A stretch of DNA of 64,000 nucleotides from Pseudomonas gingeri (GCF_013386115.1 NZ_JACAOR010000001.1:896639-960638); one strand, 5' to 3'; counted from the first letter of the stretch, positions 44,853 to 54,051 are shown. The notes: generated by a model not told the origin, from the sequence alone. Program-made: numbers and translations.

Positions 44853-46378
44853 CGCTCTACACCAACGATTATCTGGAGTACTACCTGACCCTGGTGGGCT
44901 GGCTGGTCGGTAACGGGATCTGGAACGTGCTGATGGAGTCAGGCCTGTTCGCATTACCCTTTGTGGTGATCATGCTCCAGGAGTGGCTCAAGGCGCGCCA
45001 GGAAGGCGGTGACGGTGACAGAGCACTGGCCGCCAGCGCCAGCATCGAACATCGCTTGTGGTTGGCGACGGCAGTGATCCTGTTTGCCGGGGTACCGTTC
45101 ATTCAGCTAGACCTCAGCACCTTGCAGTTCGACAAGAGCCGTTCAGAGCAATGTCAGTACCTGCAACCCGATCCTCAGGACACCGGCTGGGGACGGTCCT
45201 TCACCACCCTGAACGACCAGAGCGCCAAGGTGCCGGTGTGGTGGTTCTTCGTGCATTCGATGTCCAAGGCGGTGAGTGGTGCAGCAGTCGCGGCCATCCC
45301 TTGTGGAACGGATCTGCGGCAAATGCGCATGCAGGTGAACAACACCCGCTTGAACGATCCTCTGCTCGGTCAGGAGGTCGCCGACTTCACCAACGACTGC
45401 TACGGCTACGCCCGGGCGAAGCTGTTCATGAACCGCCCCACCCTCACCGAAGAGATAACCAACGACATCAACTGGATCGGCTCCCGGTACTTCCTGGAGC
45501 AGTCAGGGTACTACGATACCTACCATTCCAAGACCCCGCGTGCTGAGTGGCCCTATGACCCGGATCGGGACATGGGCCTGGCGCAGGTCAGCAATGGCGG
45601 CGGATACCCGACCTGCAATCAGTGGTGGAATGACGGTGACAAAGGGTTGCGCAATCGGCTGCTTGCCGAGGTGGACAGCAGCCTGCTGGAGCGTTTCGCC
45701 CGATGGGCCAGCTTCGCCAGTCAGGATGAGGTGAACGACTCGATCATCCGGCAGGTTGTTTCTCCCAGTAGCCAGCGCATGACCCAGGGCAACGTCTATA
45801 CGGATTACGGCGGGCGGATCGGGGCGTCGATACCCGATACCGCCATCCGTGTGACCGGGGCTGTGGGAACGGCCACGGGCAGTCTGGCGAACCTTCCCGC
45901 CATGGACGTTGTGCGTCAGGCGCTACCGATGGTGATGGCGGCGTTGAAGATGGCGTTGGTGATCTGCATTCCGCTGGTGTTGGTGTTCGGCAGCTACGAC
46001 CTGAAAGCAGCCATTACGATATCGGTGATGCAGTTCGCGATGATTTTCGTGGACTTCTGGTTCCAGCTAGCACGCTGGATCGACAGCACCATCTTCGACA
46101 CCCTGTATGGGTTCACCTCGCCGCATGCGAATTTGAATCCGTTGATGGGATTGAACAATCAGCAGGCGGATTTTCTGCTGAACATTGTGATGGGGGCGAT
46201 GTTTCTTTTGATGCCCTCTTTCTGGATGACATCACTGACTTGGGTTGGGCTTCAATCAGGACAAATTTTACGAGGTCTTGCAGAAGGAACAAATAGTGCA
46301 CAGCAGCTCGGAGGCCAAGGCAAAGGCATAGTGCAGAAATCCTCAAAAAAATTAATAGCTAAATATAAACAAAACTAA
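44849..46378 (+). CDS. traG: Conjugal transfer protein, TraG N-terminal-domain type (ICE)
   Basis: A 509-residue integral membrane protein: MTLYTNDYLEYYLTLVGWLV at the N-terminus, a long periplasmic loop with PTCNQWWNDGDKGLR and cysteine-containing PCGTDLR, and C-terminal hydrophobic segments (VMAALKMALVICIPLVLVF, LLNIVMGAMFLLMP). This is the pattern of the TraG-N proteins that act in mating-pair formation in ICEclc/PFGI-1-like elements. The start at 44849 lies in an ATGA overlap. The other conjugation genes normally present upstream are missing. Confidence 0.85.
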   Translation: MTLYTNDYLEYYLTLVGWLVGNGIWNVLMESGLFALPFVVIMLQEWLKARQEGGDGDRALAASASIEHRLWLATAVILFAGVPFIQLDLSTLQFDKSRSEQCQYLQPDPQDTGWGRSFTTLNDQSAKVPVWWFFVHSMSKAVSGAAVAAIPCGTDLRQMRMQVNNTRLNDPLLGQEVADFTNDCYGYARAKLFMNRPTLTEEITNDINWIGSRYFLEQSGYYDTYHSKTPRAEWPYDPDRDMGLAQVSNGGGYPTCNQWWNDGDKGLRNRLLAEVDSSLLERFARWASFASQDEVNDSIIRQVVSPSSQRMTQGNVYTDYGGRIGASIPDTAIRVTGAVGTATGSLANLPAMDVVRQALPMVMAALKMALVICIPLVLVFGSYDLKAAITISVMQFAMIFVDFWFQLARWIDSTIFDTLYGFTSPHANLNPLMGLNNQQADFLLNIVMGAMFLLMPSFWMTSLTWVGLQSGQILRGLAEGTNSAQQLGGQGKGIVQKSSKKLIAKYKQN

Positions 46379-46387
46379 ATTTATTGA

Positions 46388-46753
46388 TTAGACGTCACGA
46401 TAAAATGCAGGATCATTGATATTTTCCGGCGAGTAAGGATCAGGGAATACTTCATCAGCATTAAAGGTAACTATTTCCTCAGTAGGGTCCGAAGAAAAAC
46501 TACAGATCACTATCTCCATGAGTACAACAGATACAATAATCGCGACCAGAACCCAGAACGCCAGGTACAAAAAAGCCCCAATCAACGCCAGCCGTACCAG
46601 CCCGCTCAGCATGCCCGCCAATGTGGCGGGCATGCCCTTCCTCATTGCCCAGCGAATCACTGGTTCCTCATACCTGCGGTAACAACCGGAGAGCCAGCCG
46701 TAGACACAGCCCAGGCGGTAGATGAGTCCTTTCTTCTTGGTGTCGGCAACCAT
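46388..46753 (-). CDS. DUF3742-family ICE protein
   Basis: A 121-residue protein convergent with TraG-N, 9 bases apart, which is the normal order in ICEs of this group. It starts MVADTKKKGLIYRLGCVYGW, includes RRYEEPVIRWAMRKG, and two hydrophobic segments near 55-90. The tail DEVFPDPYSPEN is acidic. GAGGT lies upstream of the ATG at 46753. Function unknown. Confidence 0.85.
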   Translation of the reverse strand: MVADTKKKGLIYRLGCVYGWLSGCYRRYEEPVIRWAMRKGMPATLAGMLSGLVRLALIGAFLYLAFWVLVAIIVSVVLMEIVICSFSSDPTEEIVTFNADEVFPDPYSPENINDPAFYRDV

Positions 46754-47278
46754 GCTTCTGACCTCGTAACTGATGATTTCGCTCCTCGGACGCCCCGAAG
46801 GGGCGACGCTCAGGTCAGCTTTGCAGATAGTCGACAAAAAACACTGTAGGGCCTTTCGTAAACAAGAAGCTGATTCGCCAACAGAACGTGGCTGCTTTTT
46901 GAGGGACACGCCGGTTTGAAGAATTGCTCTGAAACAGCACTGAAAAAATGGGAGGACACTCGTTCAAAACCGTCAAATGTTACAACATGTTTTATTTGTC
47001 CCCTATGGCCAGTGATTTCGAGCCGCCAGCAGGATAGAACTCTTTCCATTGAGTGAAATTTCCTAGAAAATCCTGACCGCTTGTTTGCGCCTGATCACCT
47101 CGCTAGGCTTCAACTCGTCACTGCTCATCAGTGATCGGGTTTAGTAGCCCGCCGTGTGACTAGGCGCAAAGTGCCCCCTTCTGCAAGGTATGTTTCTTCG
47201 ACCTGGCTTTATGGTGGCCGTGCGCAGGGCGCCTTCGTGCGCGCCGGGCCTAGTCACCGGTCTACTAACCTGCGTTCG

Positions 47279-47317
47279 GCCGCCACCCTTACATCGTTTA
47301 GTAGCGATGGTGGCGGC
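47279..47317 (+). promoter_or_regulatory. Structured leader upstream of the DUF6124-type gene
   Basis: GCCGCCACC (47279-47287) pairs with GGTGGCGGC (47309-47317); inside, ATCG and CGAT pair around TTTAGTAG. The preceding 150 bases repeat short TTTAGTAGCC/CTACTAACC motifs and a GC-rich inverted segment near 47230. The leader ends 30 bases before the start codon. It may form a regulatory RNA element. The rest of 46754-47278 shows no gene. Confidence 0.5.
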
Positions 47318-47348
47318 TCCCTCGTTGACTGACTTGGAGTCACGCCAC

Positions 47349-47696
47349 ATGTTCAAAGTAACCCCCAATCCGCCTGCATCACCCAACGCCGTAAACATCG
47401 ACTCTCGTATCGCCGACCTGGCCTTGTCTCACTATGACCTTGGGCCCAAGGCAGGTTCGAAGTCCATCCCTGTCACCGTGCTGCTGGAGGACTTGCCTCT
47501 GCCCAGGGATCGGGAAACCACCCTGCTCGACGTCTACTCGATTCTGCAATCCGCGGCAGCCACGGCCTATGAAAACGCCGACAACCAGACCGGCCCGAAT
47601 CGCAAGGTAGCGATGGGCGTGGTGCACCTGATTGAGCTGGCACAGCTGAGAATGGATACGATGCTCAATGAGTTGAGCGTTAGCGCCAACGGCTGA
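47349..47696 (+). CDS. DUF6124/DUF3077-type small Pseudomonas protein
   Basis: A 115-residue protein opening MFKVTPNPP, the typical start of this Pseudomonas family, and then LLDVYSILQSAAATAYENAD and KVAMGVVHLIELAQLRMDTM, two helices. Function is unknown for the family. The start is set at this ATG; an upstream in-frame extension crosses the structured leader and is not believed. A truncated copy lies at 53453-53641. Confidence 0.85.
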   Translation: MFKVTPNPPASPNAVNIDSRIADLALSHYDLGPKAGSKSIPVTVLLEDLPLPRDRETTLLDVYSILQSAAATAYENADNQTGPNRKVAMGVVHLIELAQLRMDTMLNELSVSANG

Positions 47697-47711
47697 CAAG
47701 GCGCTGCACCG

Positions 47712-47736
47712 AACGGGAGGCCTGGCTTCCCGTTTT
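47712..47736 (+). terminator. Rho-independent terminator
   Basis: AACGGGAGGC pairs with GCTTCCCGTT (one G-T wobble) and is followed by TTTG. It lies 15 bases after the DUF6124-type gene. Its counterpart after the truncated copy is a perfect version of the same hairpin. Confidence 0.75.
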
Positions 47737-47850
47737 GCTTATCGCCCAACGCTGGGCGCGCCCTGGCGCCGAGCAGCCGGTAATCGCGCCCCTCCCCCGG
47801 TCGCTCCGTGAGCAAGGAAACTTTCACCGCGTTCTACAATGGGAGACGAC

Positions 47851-48876
47851 CTAGTGAAAACTCGGCTTGATCGTACGAGGGCGTCCAGGTGGGCGTGGTC
47901 GGTTCAGGAGCATGGCCGTGTGCGCCTGCATATGCTGTAACTGCCACGCAGCCAGGTAGGCGGGAATGTCATGATCCCATTGAGGCACCCAGGTGCCGGC
48001 CTGGAGCACGCTCTTGCAGATCTCGAACTGCTCGTCAGGTGTCAACCCGTAGGGTGTCAGCAGGGGTTTTATCCGTGCCATACCGTCGGCAAGGATCTTG
48101 ACCTCATGAGGCTGTACGGCCCCATAATTCAGGGAAAGAAAGTCATAGGTGTCCTCATACTCCGCAAAAAACGCATCGGCGGCGCGCTTGAGTTGATCAG
48201 CGAATTCACTCACGCCCTGAAGAATACCCACATCCAAATCGCGCACTTTATGCGCCACGACCGTATCCCCATACCCGACCCCGACAAGACTGACCAGTCG
48301 TCTGAGGCCATACAGTTGAATGTGCAGAATGGTTTCGTTGGTTACGAACAGTCCGTGCAGATGCAGGCACGGTAGCGCCATCTCGCAGGAGACCGTGGAG
48401 GTGGTTCCGCCCAGGTCCTTGACGAAAACCACATGGCATCGAAAGCCGCCATTGTCGGTAAAGAAGCGTTCCAACGAGGTTCGCAAGAACAGCAGCCGCC
48501 TGGCCCTGCCCTTGAACATGAACTGGAAGGCCAGCATCGGACAGGCAGAGGCGATATTGATCTGGGTTGCGAACGCCCGCACATCCTCAGCGGCAAGCGG
48601 TTCGGGAGTAGCATCATCAGGGATGGCTTTGCGCAAGGCTTCAGCAATTTTCTCAAACGCGACCTCGACACCGCCGCCACCTTGCCAATTGTCCACAAAG
48701 ACAAAAGTGTCGATCCGGCTGGCTGAGGAGAACAATGCGTTGGCGATGTCAGCGCCCGAGCCCGGATACAGGAGAGTGCCACCCTGCGCCGGAGCACACG
48801 TGCAAAGGTCATTGACGTAGGTATCAATGACATCCAGCACCGCGACCCTGACTTCGTTAAGCCCCCAACTGCACAT
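47851..48876 (-). CDS. Hypothetical protein
   Basis: A 341-residue soluble protein with no signal peptide. GGAGGGAG precedes the ATG. Visible features are a glycine-rich loop DNWQGGGGVEVAFEK near residues 62-76, FVKDLGGTTSTVSCEM near 150-165, and a basic tail RPRPPGRPRTIKPSFH. The early segment TLLYPGSGADIANALFS resembles the glycine motif of methyltransferase-like Rossmann folds, but the match is weak. I do not recognise the family. It is isolated on its strand beside the ICE remnant. Confidence 0.7.
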   Translation of the reverse strand: MCSWGLNEVRVAVLDVIDTYVNDLCTCAPAQGGTLLYPGSGADIANALFSSASRIDTFVFVDNWQGGGGVEVAFEKIAEALRKAIPDDATPEPLAAEDVRAFATQINIASACPMLAFQFMFKGRARRLLFLRTSLERFFTDNGGFRCHVVFVKDLGGTTSTVSCEMALPCLHLHGLFVTNETILHIQLYGLRRLVSLVGVGYGDTVVAHKVRDLDVGILQGVSEFADQLKRAADAFFAEYEDTYDFLSLNYGAVQPHEVKILADGMARIKPLLTPYGLTPDEQFEICKSVLQAGTWVPQWDHDIPAYLAAWQLQHMQAHTAMLLNRPRPPGRPRTIKPSFH

Positions 48877-48954
48877 TGAACTCCCTCCCCAACAGCGTCC
48901 ATGGTGACGCCCCGGGGCGCCCTGTCGAGTGGAGCGTAGTTGACGGCAGGCGTA

Positions 48955-49311
48955 TCAGCTGCCTGAAAGGCGACCTTTCTGTGAGGCACGGACCGCAGCC
49001 TCCACGCCGCGCCGCGCCCACAGCAGCAGCTCATCGCGGTCATCCAGCGCACTATGGGGAATGGACCAATACGACAAAGCCACCTCGCGACCGCGTGACT
49101 GATAGGTAAAGGGATAACACTGCGCGGCCTCGAAAAAGCCTACGCTGTCGGCGTCGGATTTGACATACACACCGTCGTCGCCATCAATGAGTGCGAACAT
49201 CAGGCCGTTCAGGTAAATGCCCGTGCATCCAAACATGCGCTTGCTGGCCACCGAGCCCAGAGGCTCCAGTTGTTCCAGGACAAAATTCAGATATTGGCGA
49301 GAACTGGACAT
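48955..49311 (-). CDS. TfoX/Sxy N-terminal-domain protein
   Basis: A 118-residue protein with the TfoX-N pattern: FVLEQLEPLGSVASKRMFG, YLNGLMFALI, VYVKSD, and FTYQSRGREVALSYWSIP. GGGAGG lies 7 bases before the ATG. It follows the WYL regulator by 20 bases on the same strand. Members with only this domain are often coupled to such regulators, and their function is unclear. Confidence 0.88.
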   Translation of the reverse strand: MSSSRQYLNFVLEQLEPLGSVASKRMFGCTGIYLNGLMFALIDGDDGVYVKSDADSVGFFEAAQCYPFTYQSRGREVALSYWSIPHSALDDRDELLLWARRGVEAAVRASQKGRLSGS

Positions 49312-49331
49312 GACGGTGCCTCCCTGTGGCG

Positions 49332-50021
49332 TCACTGATGCTTGTACCCGGCGTCTTGCTTGAGGAAGTCGGCCGCCGTTTTTCCGCGCTCTTGTCGGAA
49401 TGGCTCATCGAGCACTGACATCTCGGCCATGCGATCCAGGCGGAACACCCTGAATGCGTTCCTCATTTCACACCAGGCCGCCAACAGCCAAACGGGGCCA
49501 TAGAAGGCCATGATGAGCGGGCGAACGGTGCGAACAGAAGCGACGTCTTGCAAATCGACGTAAGCGAAATTGATCTTGCGCTGGTATCGAATGGCCGCTC
49601 TCAGCGCCGCACGGTCGATGGAAATCGACTCCTGTTGAGGATCGCCAGGCGCCCACAACGATAGCGCGTCGATATGCGGCCGCAGCTTCTGTGGCAATAC
49701 TGCGCGTATCTTGGCGATCACGTCGTCCGCAGCCCTTCCCAATTGCGGGTCCGCACAGGATTGGAGAATTCGAGCGCCCAGCACCAACGCTTCCAGTTCC
49801 TGCTCGTTGAACATCAACGGCGGCAAATCATACCCAGCGCGCAACGCGAAACCGATGCCGGCTTCGCCCACGATAGGCACACCATTGGCCATCATGTCCT
49901 GGATATCCCGGTAGACGGTTCGGCGCGACACCTCCAGCTCTTCGGCGATGCCCGCAGCCGTTACCGTTCCTCGCCTGCGCAATATCTGGATGACCTGAAA
50001 TAAACGATCTGCTCGACGCAT
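49332..50021 (-). CDS. YafY-type HTH/WYL-domain transcriptional regulator
   Basis: A 229-residue protein: DeoR-like winged helix (MRRADRLFQVIQILRRRGTV, ELEVSRRTVYRDIQDM), then a WYL ligand domain (RKINFAYVDLQDVAS, RPLIMAFYGPVWLLAAWCEM). AAGGAG lies upstream of the ATG at 50021; the frame is open upstream but not conserved. It probably controls the TfoX-like gene and itself. Confidence 0.9.
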   Translation of the reverse strand: MRRADRLFQVIQILRRRGTVTAAGIAEELEVSRRTVYRDIQDMMANGVPIVGEAGIGFALRAGYDLPPLMFNEQELEALVLGARILQSCADPQLGRAADDVIAKIRAVLPQKLRPHIDALSLWAPGDPQQESISIDRAALRAAIRYQRKINFAYVDLQDVASVRTVRPLIMAFYGPVWLLAAWCEMRNAFRVFRLDRMAEMSVLDEPFRQERGKTAADFLKQDAGYKHQ

Positions 50022-50152
50022 GACACTCCTTATACGCGATGACTGCGCTGAACATGAACCCGCGATGACACAGGTTATCGACACTGTTGCCACAAGGGTG
50101 GCAACAGGCCAATGCTAGGATTTTATCCAGTTTGAAAAATAGAGATTGGGTA

Positions 50153-51658
50153 ATGTCGATCAACAGAAGAGACGCGTTAAAAATGACGGCTGGCTTGGCT
50201 GTCCTGAGCGCCATCAGAACCACGATGGGCGCCGAGCATGCAACCCACATCGCAGACCACCTGAAGACTCGAGATGAGTTTATGACATTCAACCTCGGTA
50301 TGCCGACACCCGATGCCGTTGAGCACCTGTACGACGAGATGGATTTCCAACGGGCCACCCAGTGCTACCTGTGGAGCGTGCCCATCGTCGGCATGGAGAG
50401 CGCGCGACAAATGCTCGTCGACAATGCAGGCGCCCATAGCGGTGATCTTGTGCTCGTCCATGGTTATCGTGAGGTCAGCGTGATGCTGGGCTCGAACGTC
50501 ACAACCCCCTATGTCTTCGCCTACTTCGATCTGTCCCACGGGCCGATGATGCTTCATTACCCGCCCGGCGCCACGGCGGGTTCGCTGATTGACTGGTGGG
50601 ATCGCCCACTGACCGATGTCGGCATGACCGGCCCGGATGCTGGCAACGGCGCGGTGTATGTCCTGGTCGGGCCGGGCCATGTTGCTCCCGCTGCCGTCCC
50701 TGCCGACGCACATATCCTGCACTCACGCACCTGCAAGGTAATGATGTTCTGCCGTGGTCTGGATACCGACCCCGACAAGGTGGCGACGGTGTTCTCAACC
50801 ACGAAAGTGACCTTCTACAACAGCGGCCAGGTGCGGCAGTCCGCACGCCTGCTGCGTTTCAAGCCTGAAGGCGAACTCACCAGCATGGCCCATCCTGGCG
50901 GCATGGCTTACTGGTCCAGACTGGCGAACGCGCTACGGGACGAGCCCGTGGAGGAACGCGACTGCTTCTTCGCGGCCATGCTCAGACCTCTGGGTATCGA
51001 AACGAACCGCGCCTTTGCGCCGGACGAACGCCAGCGGCTTATCCTGGAAAAAGCTGCATCGATGGGCGAGGCCATGGCCAAAGTGACCGCTTTCAGCAAG
51101 CGCCTGGCCGGTATCCACTATCGCGAGGACACTCGCTGGGAGTACCTCATCGCCCCCCATTACGACAATGAACAAGACGGGCCTACAGGAGCGCTGCTGG
51201 AGGAACGGACGGCATTCTTTTACGAAGTCACCGGGACATCGGCCGCAGTCCTCACCCAGACGCCAGGGGTGGGCTCCGCGTACCTCGCCGCTTATCAGGA
51301 CAAATCAGGAGCAGCGTTCGACGGCGGCAGAACCTATCGCCTGCGGGTACCGGCGCATGTCCCGGCAAAACTGTTCTGGTCCATCACGCTGTACGACACT
51401 CAGACGCGCGGCCTGATTGGGAACACCCGGGAGATCGCCGATCGCTCTTCACGCCAGGACCTGCTCAAGAACCCCGATGGGTCCATAGACATCATCCTTG
51501 GCCCTACTGCGCCGGCCGGCTATGAAAGAAACTGGATTCCGACGACACCGGCCAAGTCCTGGTACACCTACTTTCGCCTCTTCGGCCCACTCGAACCTTA
51601 TTTCGAACGATCATGGGTACTGGCGGATATTGAGCCCGTGCTTCAGATACAGGCTTAG
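50153..51658 (+). CDS. DUF1254/DUF1214 protein with Tat-like signal
   Basis: A 501-residue protein starting MSINRRDALKMTAGLAVLSA, a Tat-like signal (RR at 5-6), with processing expected near residue 27. An N-terminal DUF1254 region (YLWSVPIVGMESARQML, YREVSVMLGSNVTTPYVFAY) is followed by a C-terminal DUF1214 domain (RVPAHVPAKLFWSITLYDTQTRG in short blocks, and SYERNWIPTTPAKSWYTYFR-like end). The family is periplasmic and of unknown enzymatic role. Confidence 0.88.
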   Translation: MSINRRDALKMTAGLAVLSAIRTTMGAEHATHIADHLKTRDEFMTFNLGMPTPDAVEHLYDEMDFQRATQCYLWSVPIVGMESARQMLVDNAGAHSGDLVLVHGYREVSVMLGSNVTTPYVFAYFDLSHGPMMLHYPPGATAGSLIDWWDRPLTDVGMTGPDAGNGAVYVLVGPGHVAPAAVPADAHILHSRTCKVMMFCRGLDTDPDKVATVFSTTKVTFYNSGQVRQSARLLRFKPEGELTSMAHPGGMAYWSRLANALRDEPVEERDCFFAAMLRPLGIETNRAFAPDERQRLILEKAASMGEAMAKVTAFSKRLAGIHYREDTRWEYLIAPHYDNEQDGPTGALLEERTAFFYEVTGTSAAVLTQTPGVGSAYLAAYQDKSGAAFDGGRTYRLRVPAHVPAKLFWSITLYDTQTRGLIGNTREIADRSSRQDLLKNPDGSIDIILGPTAPAGYERNWIPTTPAKSWYTYFRLFGPLEPYFERSWVLADIEPVLQIQA

Positions 51659-51689
51659 GTCACTGCTCACAAACCCACAGTTCTGAGGG

Positions 51690-51852
51690 GGCGGCTGGCT
51701 TCGATATGGCTATAGCCTTGATCGAGCACGAGGCCTGCGGCCTCGCGTTTGAATTCAGCGGAAAAGGAACGACGTTGCTTGGTCATCAGACACCTCTATC
51801 TGGCGAGTATTCTCGCCTGAATGGGTGGCCGGTTTCATTGGACCACTACACT
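51690..51852 (-). mobile_element. IS3-family remnant (OrfA start plus terminal repeat)
   Basis: On the minus strand from 51786 the frame reads MTKQRRSFSAEFKREAAGLV then LDQGYSHIEAS, the start of an IS3-group OrfA, and breaks near 51690. Upstream, TGTAGTGGTCCAATGAAACC (minus strand, ending at 51852 on plus) looks like the element's terminal repeat. The other end and OrfB are missing. Confidence 0.75.
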
Positions 51853-51889
51853 GCAACCAGGCGCGGCGATGTCAGAGATCTATGGAGTG

Positions 51890-52816
51890 TCAGCGCGTGG
51901 GCGGAGCAATCTCCGGCACATGCTTGATCATCAACTCCATTACCCAGTCCATGAACACACGTAATTTTCGGCTAACATGGCGGTTCGGTGCATATGCCAT
52001 ATATAGCGGCATCGACGCGATGTCCCAGTCCTCGAACAGCGGCACAAGTTCGCCACTCGCCACTGGTTGCAAAGCCATATATCGCGGTAGCCATAGTACC
52101 CCCAGGCCAGCCTGTCCGGCTGCTAGATAGGCATTGCCATCGTCTACGGCCAGCACATGTCGGCCGTGCACTTCCAGCTGTTCGCCCATGCGCCGCAAGG
52201 TGTAAGGGAGCGCTTTGCCTGTTCGCGCCCATCGATACCCCACGACACGATGCTCGCCTTCCTGCAATTCGCGTGGATGTGCCGGCACGCCATAGAGAGC
52301 CAGGTATGAGGGTGCTGCGTACACTCCCAGCAGCAGGTCGCCGATGTGCCGCGCGACCAGGGAGGTGTCGGTGATCTCTCCGCCGCGAATCACACAATCG
52401 ACGCTCTCATCTATCAGGCTCACATGACGGTCGCTCACGCCCAGATCTAGCTGGATATCCGGGTAGAGCTCATGGAATGCCGGTAGCGCCGGAATCAGTA
52501 GCAACCGGGCCAGCGGACTGGGCACATCCACCCGCAAGCGCCCACGCGGCGCAGCTGCGGCACTGGATAGCGCGGTTTCAGCATCATCTAACGCCGCCAA
52601 CAAGAATTGCACCCGCTCGTAGTAGACGGTGCCATCGGCGGTCATTTTCACCTTGCGCGTGGTGCGATTGAGCAGCTTCACGCGCAAGCGCGCCTCCAGT
52701 TGCTGGACAAGTTGGCTCACTGTGGTTTTGCTCATGTGCAAGGTGTGGGCGGCCCGAGTAAAGCTGCCGGTTTCTACCACCCGCGCGAAGGCTTGCATGG
52801 CATCGAAACGATCCAT
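51890..52816 (-). CDS. LysR-family transcriptional regulator
   Basis: A 308-residue LysR protein: MDRFDAMQAFARVVETGSFT, HTH SKTTVSQLVQQLEARLRVK, and a co-inducer domain with LRVDVPSPLARLLLIPAL. It belongs to the CrgA-like group. It is divergent from a RidA-family gene 116 bases away and probably controls it. Confidence 0.9.
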   Translation of the reverse strand: MDRFDAMQAFARVVETGSFTRAAHTLHMSKTTVSQLVQQLEARLRVKLLNRTTRKVKMTADGTVYYERVQFLLAALDDAETALSSAAAAPRGRLRVDVPSPLARLLLIPALPAFHELYPDIQLDLGVSDRHVSLIDESVDCVIRGGEITDTSLVARHIGDLLLGVYAAPSYLALYGVPAHPRELQEGEHRVVGYRWARTGKALPYTLRRMGEQLEVHGRHVLAVDDGNAYLAAGQAGLGVLWLPRYMALQPVASGELVPLFEDWDIASMPLYMAYAPNRHVSRKLRVFMDWVMELMIKHVPEIAPPTR

Positions 52817-52932
52817 GGGGGCTCCATATTGTTTGGATATTACAAACAGTGATGGCCAGCATTACCTGTTTATTGCACCCGAGCAAGCTCCGTAAAGTGT
52901 TCATGTCGCTTCCCAACTGCTGGAGTTTTCTG

Positions 52933-53328
52933 ATGAACCAACGAGATGTTGTATTCCCCGCCCGCCGTCAGGCCCTTTACGAGCGCAATCGTTATTCAGC
53001 TGCGGTACGTGCCAATGGCTTGCTCTTCGTTTCCGGGCAAGTGGGCAGCCGTGAAGATGGGTCACCAGAGCCAGAGCTCAAAGCACAAGTTCGACGCGCT
53101 TTCGAGAATCTCAACGCGGTGCTGGCCTCAGCAGGTTGCAGCTTTGATGATGTCCAAGACGTTACCGTCTTCATGGTTGAGCCGCAGAAGATTTTCGAAC
53201 AGGTGTGGGAGGTCGTGCCGGAGTATTGGGGCGAGGCGCCTTTCCCCACCGTAACGGCGGTAGGGGTCACTTGGCTGTACGGTTTCGATGTTGAGATCAA
53301 GGTTGTCGCTAAACTCCCTAACGACTGA
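52933..53328 (+). CDS. RidA/YjgF-family enamine/imine deaminase-like protein
   Basis: A 131-residue protein with SAAVRANGLLFVSGQVGSRE and FPTVTAVGVTWLYGFDVEIK blocks. The usual active-site arginine motif (A-R/S-x-x-V) is seen as FPTVTAV, lacking the RSAVxV arginine, so it belongs to a variant subgroup and may not have RidA activity. The start at 52933 is the family-normal one. Confidence 0.88.
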   Translation: MNQRDVVFPARRQALYERNRYSAAVRANGLLFVSGQVGSREDGSPEPELKAQVRRAFENLNAVLASAGCSFDDVQDVTVFMVEPQKIFEQVWEVVPEYWGEAPFPTVTAVGVTWLYGFDVEIKVVAKLPND

Positions 53329-53452
53329 GTCTACGCCTGCTCCCCTTAAGCGAGCGGGCATCACTCAACGACTTCAATCGCGCGCTGCGTTGGCAGTCGC
53401 TCCAGAACGCCCTTCAAGTAGTCATACGGGTCATGCCTACTAAGCTTGGCCG

Positions 53453-53641
53453 GATCGGGAAACCATCCTGCTCGACGCCTACTCGATTCTGCAATCGGCA
53501 GCGGCTACGGCCTATGAAAACGCCGACAACCAGACCGGCACGAATCGCAAGGTCGCGATGGGTGTGGTGCACCTGATCGAGTTGGCGCAGCAGAAGATAG
53601 ATTCAGTGCTGGATATGCGGGAAGCCCGCGTCAGAGGTTGA
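53453..53641 (+). pseudogene. 5'-truncated copy of the DUF6124-type gene
   Basis: The sequence repeats most of 47508-47670. The frame reads DRETILLDAYSILQSAAATA then YENADNQTG and KVAMGVVHLIELAQQKIDSV before a stop. The first half of the gene and its leader are absent; the break follows TAAGCTTGGC at about 53450. Divergence at several positions shows it is not a recent copy. Confidence 0.8.
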
Positions 53642-53655
53642 CGCGCCAGAAGCAC

Positions 53656-53683
53656 AAACGGGAAGCCTCGCTTCCCGTTTTTT
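53656..53683 (+). terminator. Rho-independent terminator
   Basis: AAACGGGAAGC pairs perfectly with GCTTCCCGTTT around CTC and runs into TTT. It is the intact counterpart of the hairpin at 47712-47736. Confidence 0.8.
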
Positions 53684-53909
53684 GGAATGACCAACAGTTT
53701 TTAGTCGATGAAGCGAGTATCCGGCCTGTCACTATCGACTTCGTATATCAGCTCACTCACTCCATTCAGTGCGGTTGTTGAACGTCAGAAAAATACATCC
53801 TTGCTCACAAACCGGTGCGCAACATCTGACTGTGCTGCATTACCATTGCGGCGCCCTCCCCGGGCACAGCCGAATCGGCTATCGCACGTCAAACCATGGA
53901 GCAGCACCC

Positions 53910-54051
53910 ATCTGCGATTGGCCTTGTAGAGCACGCCGCGTTTATTCAGCTTGGAGTAAGTGCTGCAGCGAGCCGCCACTTGCCAGATCACATTAAGATT
54001 TTCGTGCTCTTCACGCTTCTCGACACCGGTGTATCCAGCGTCCGCATACAA
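53910..54051 (-). mobile_element. IS5-family transposase fragment
   Basis: On the minus strand the frame gives MYADAGYTGVEKREEHENLN then VIWQVAARCSTYSKLNKRGV, which matches the C-terminal catalytic part of IS5-group transposases (ADAGYTG...EKREEHE). It decays after about 47 residues, and the other ends are not visible. The remaining bases between 53684 and 53909 contain no gene I recognise. Confidence 0.75.
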
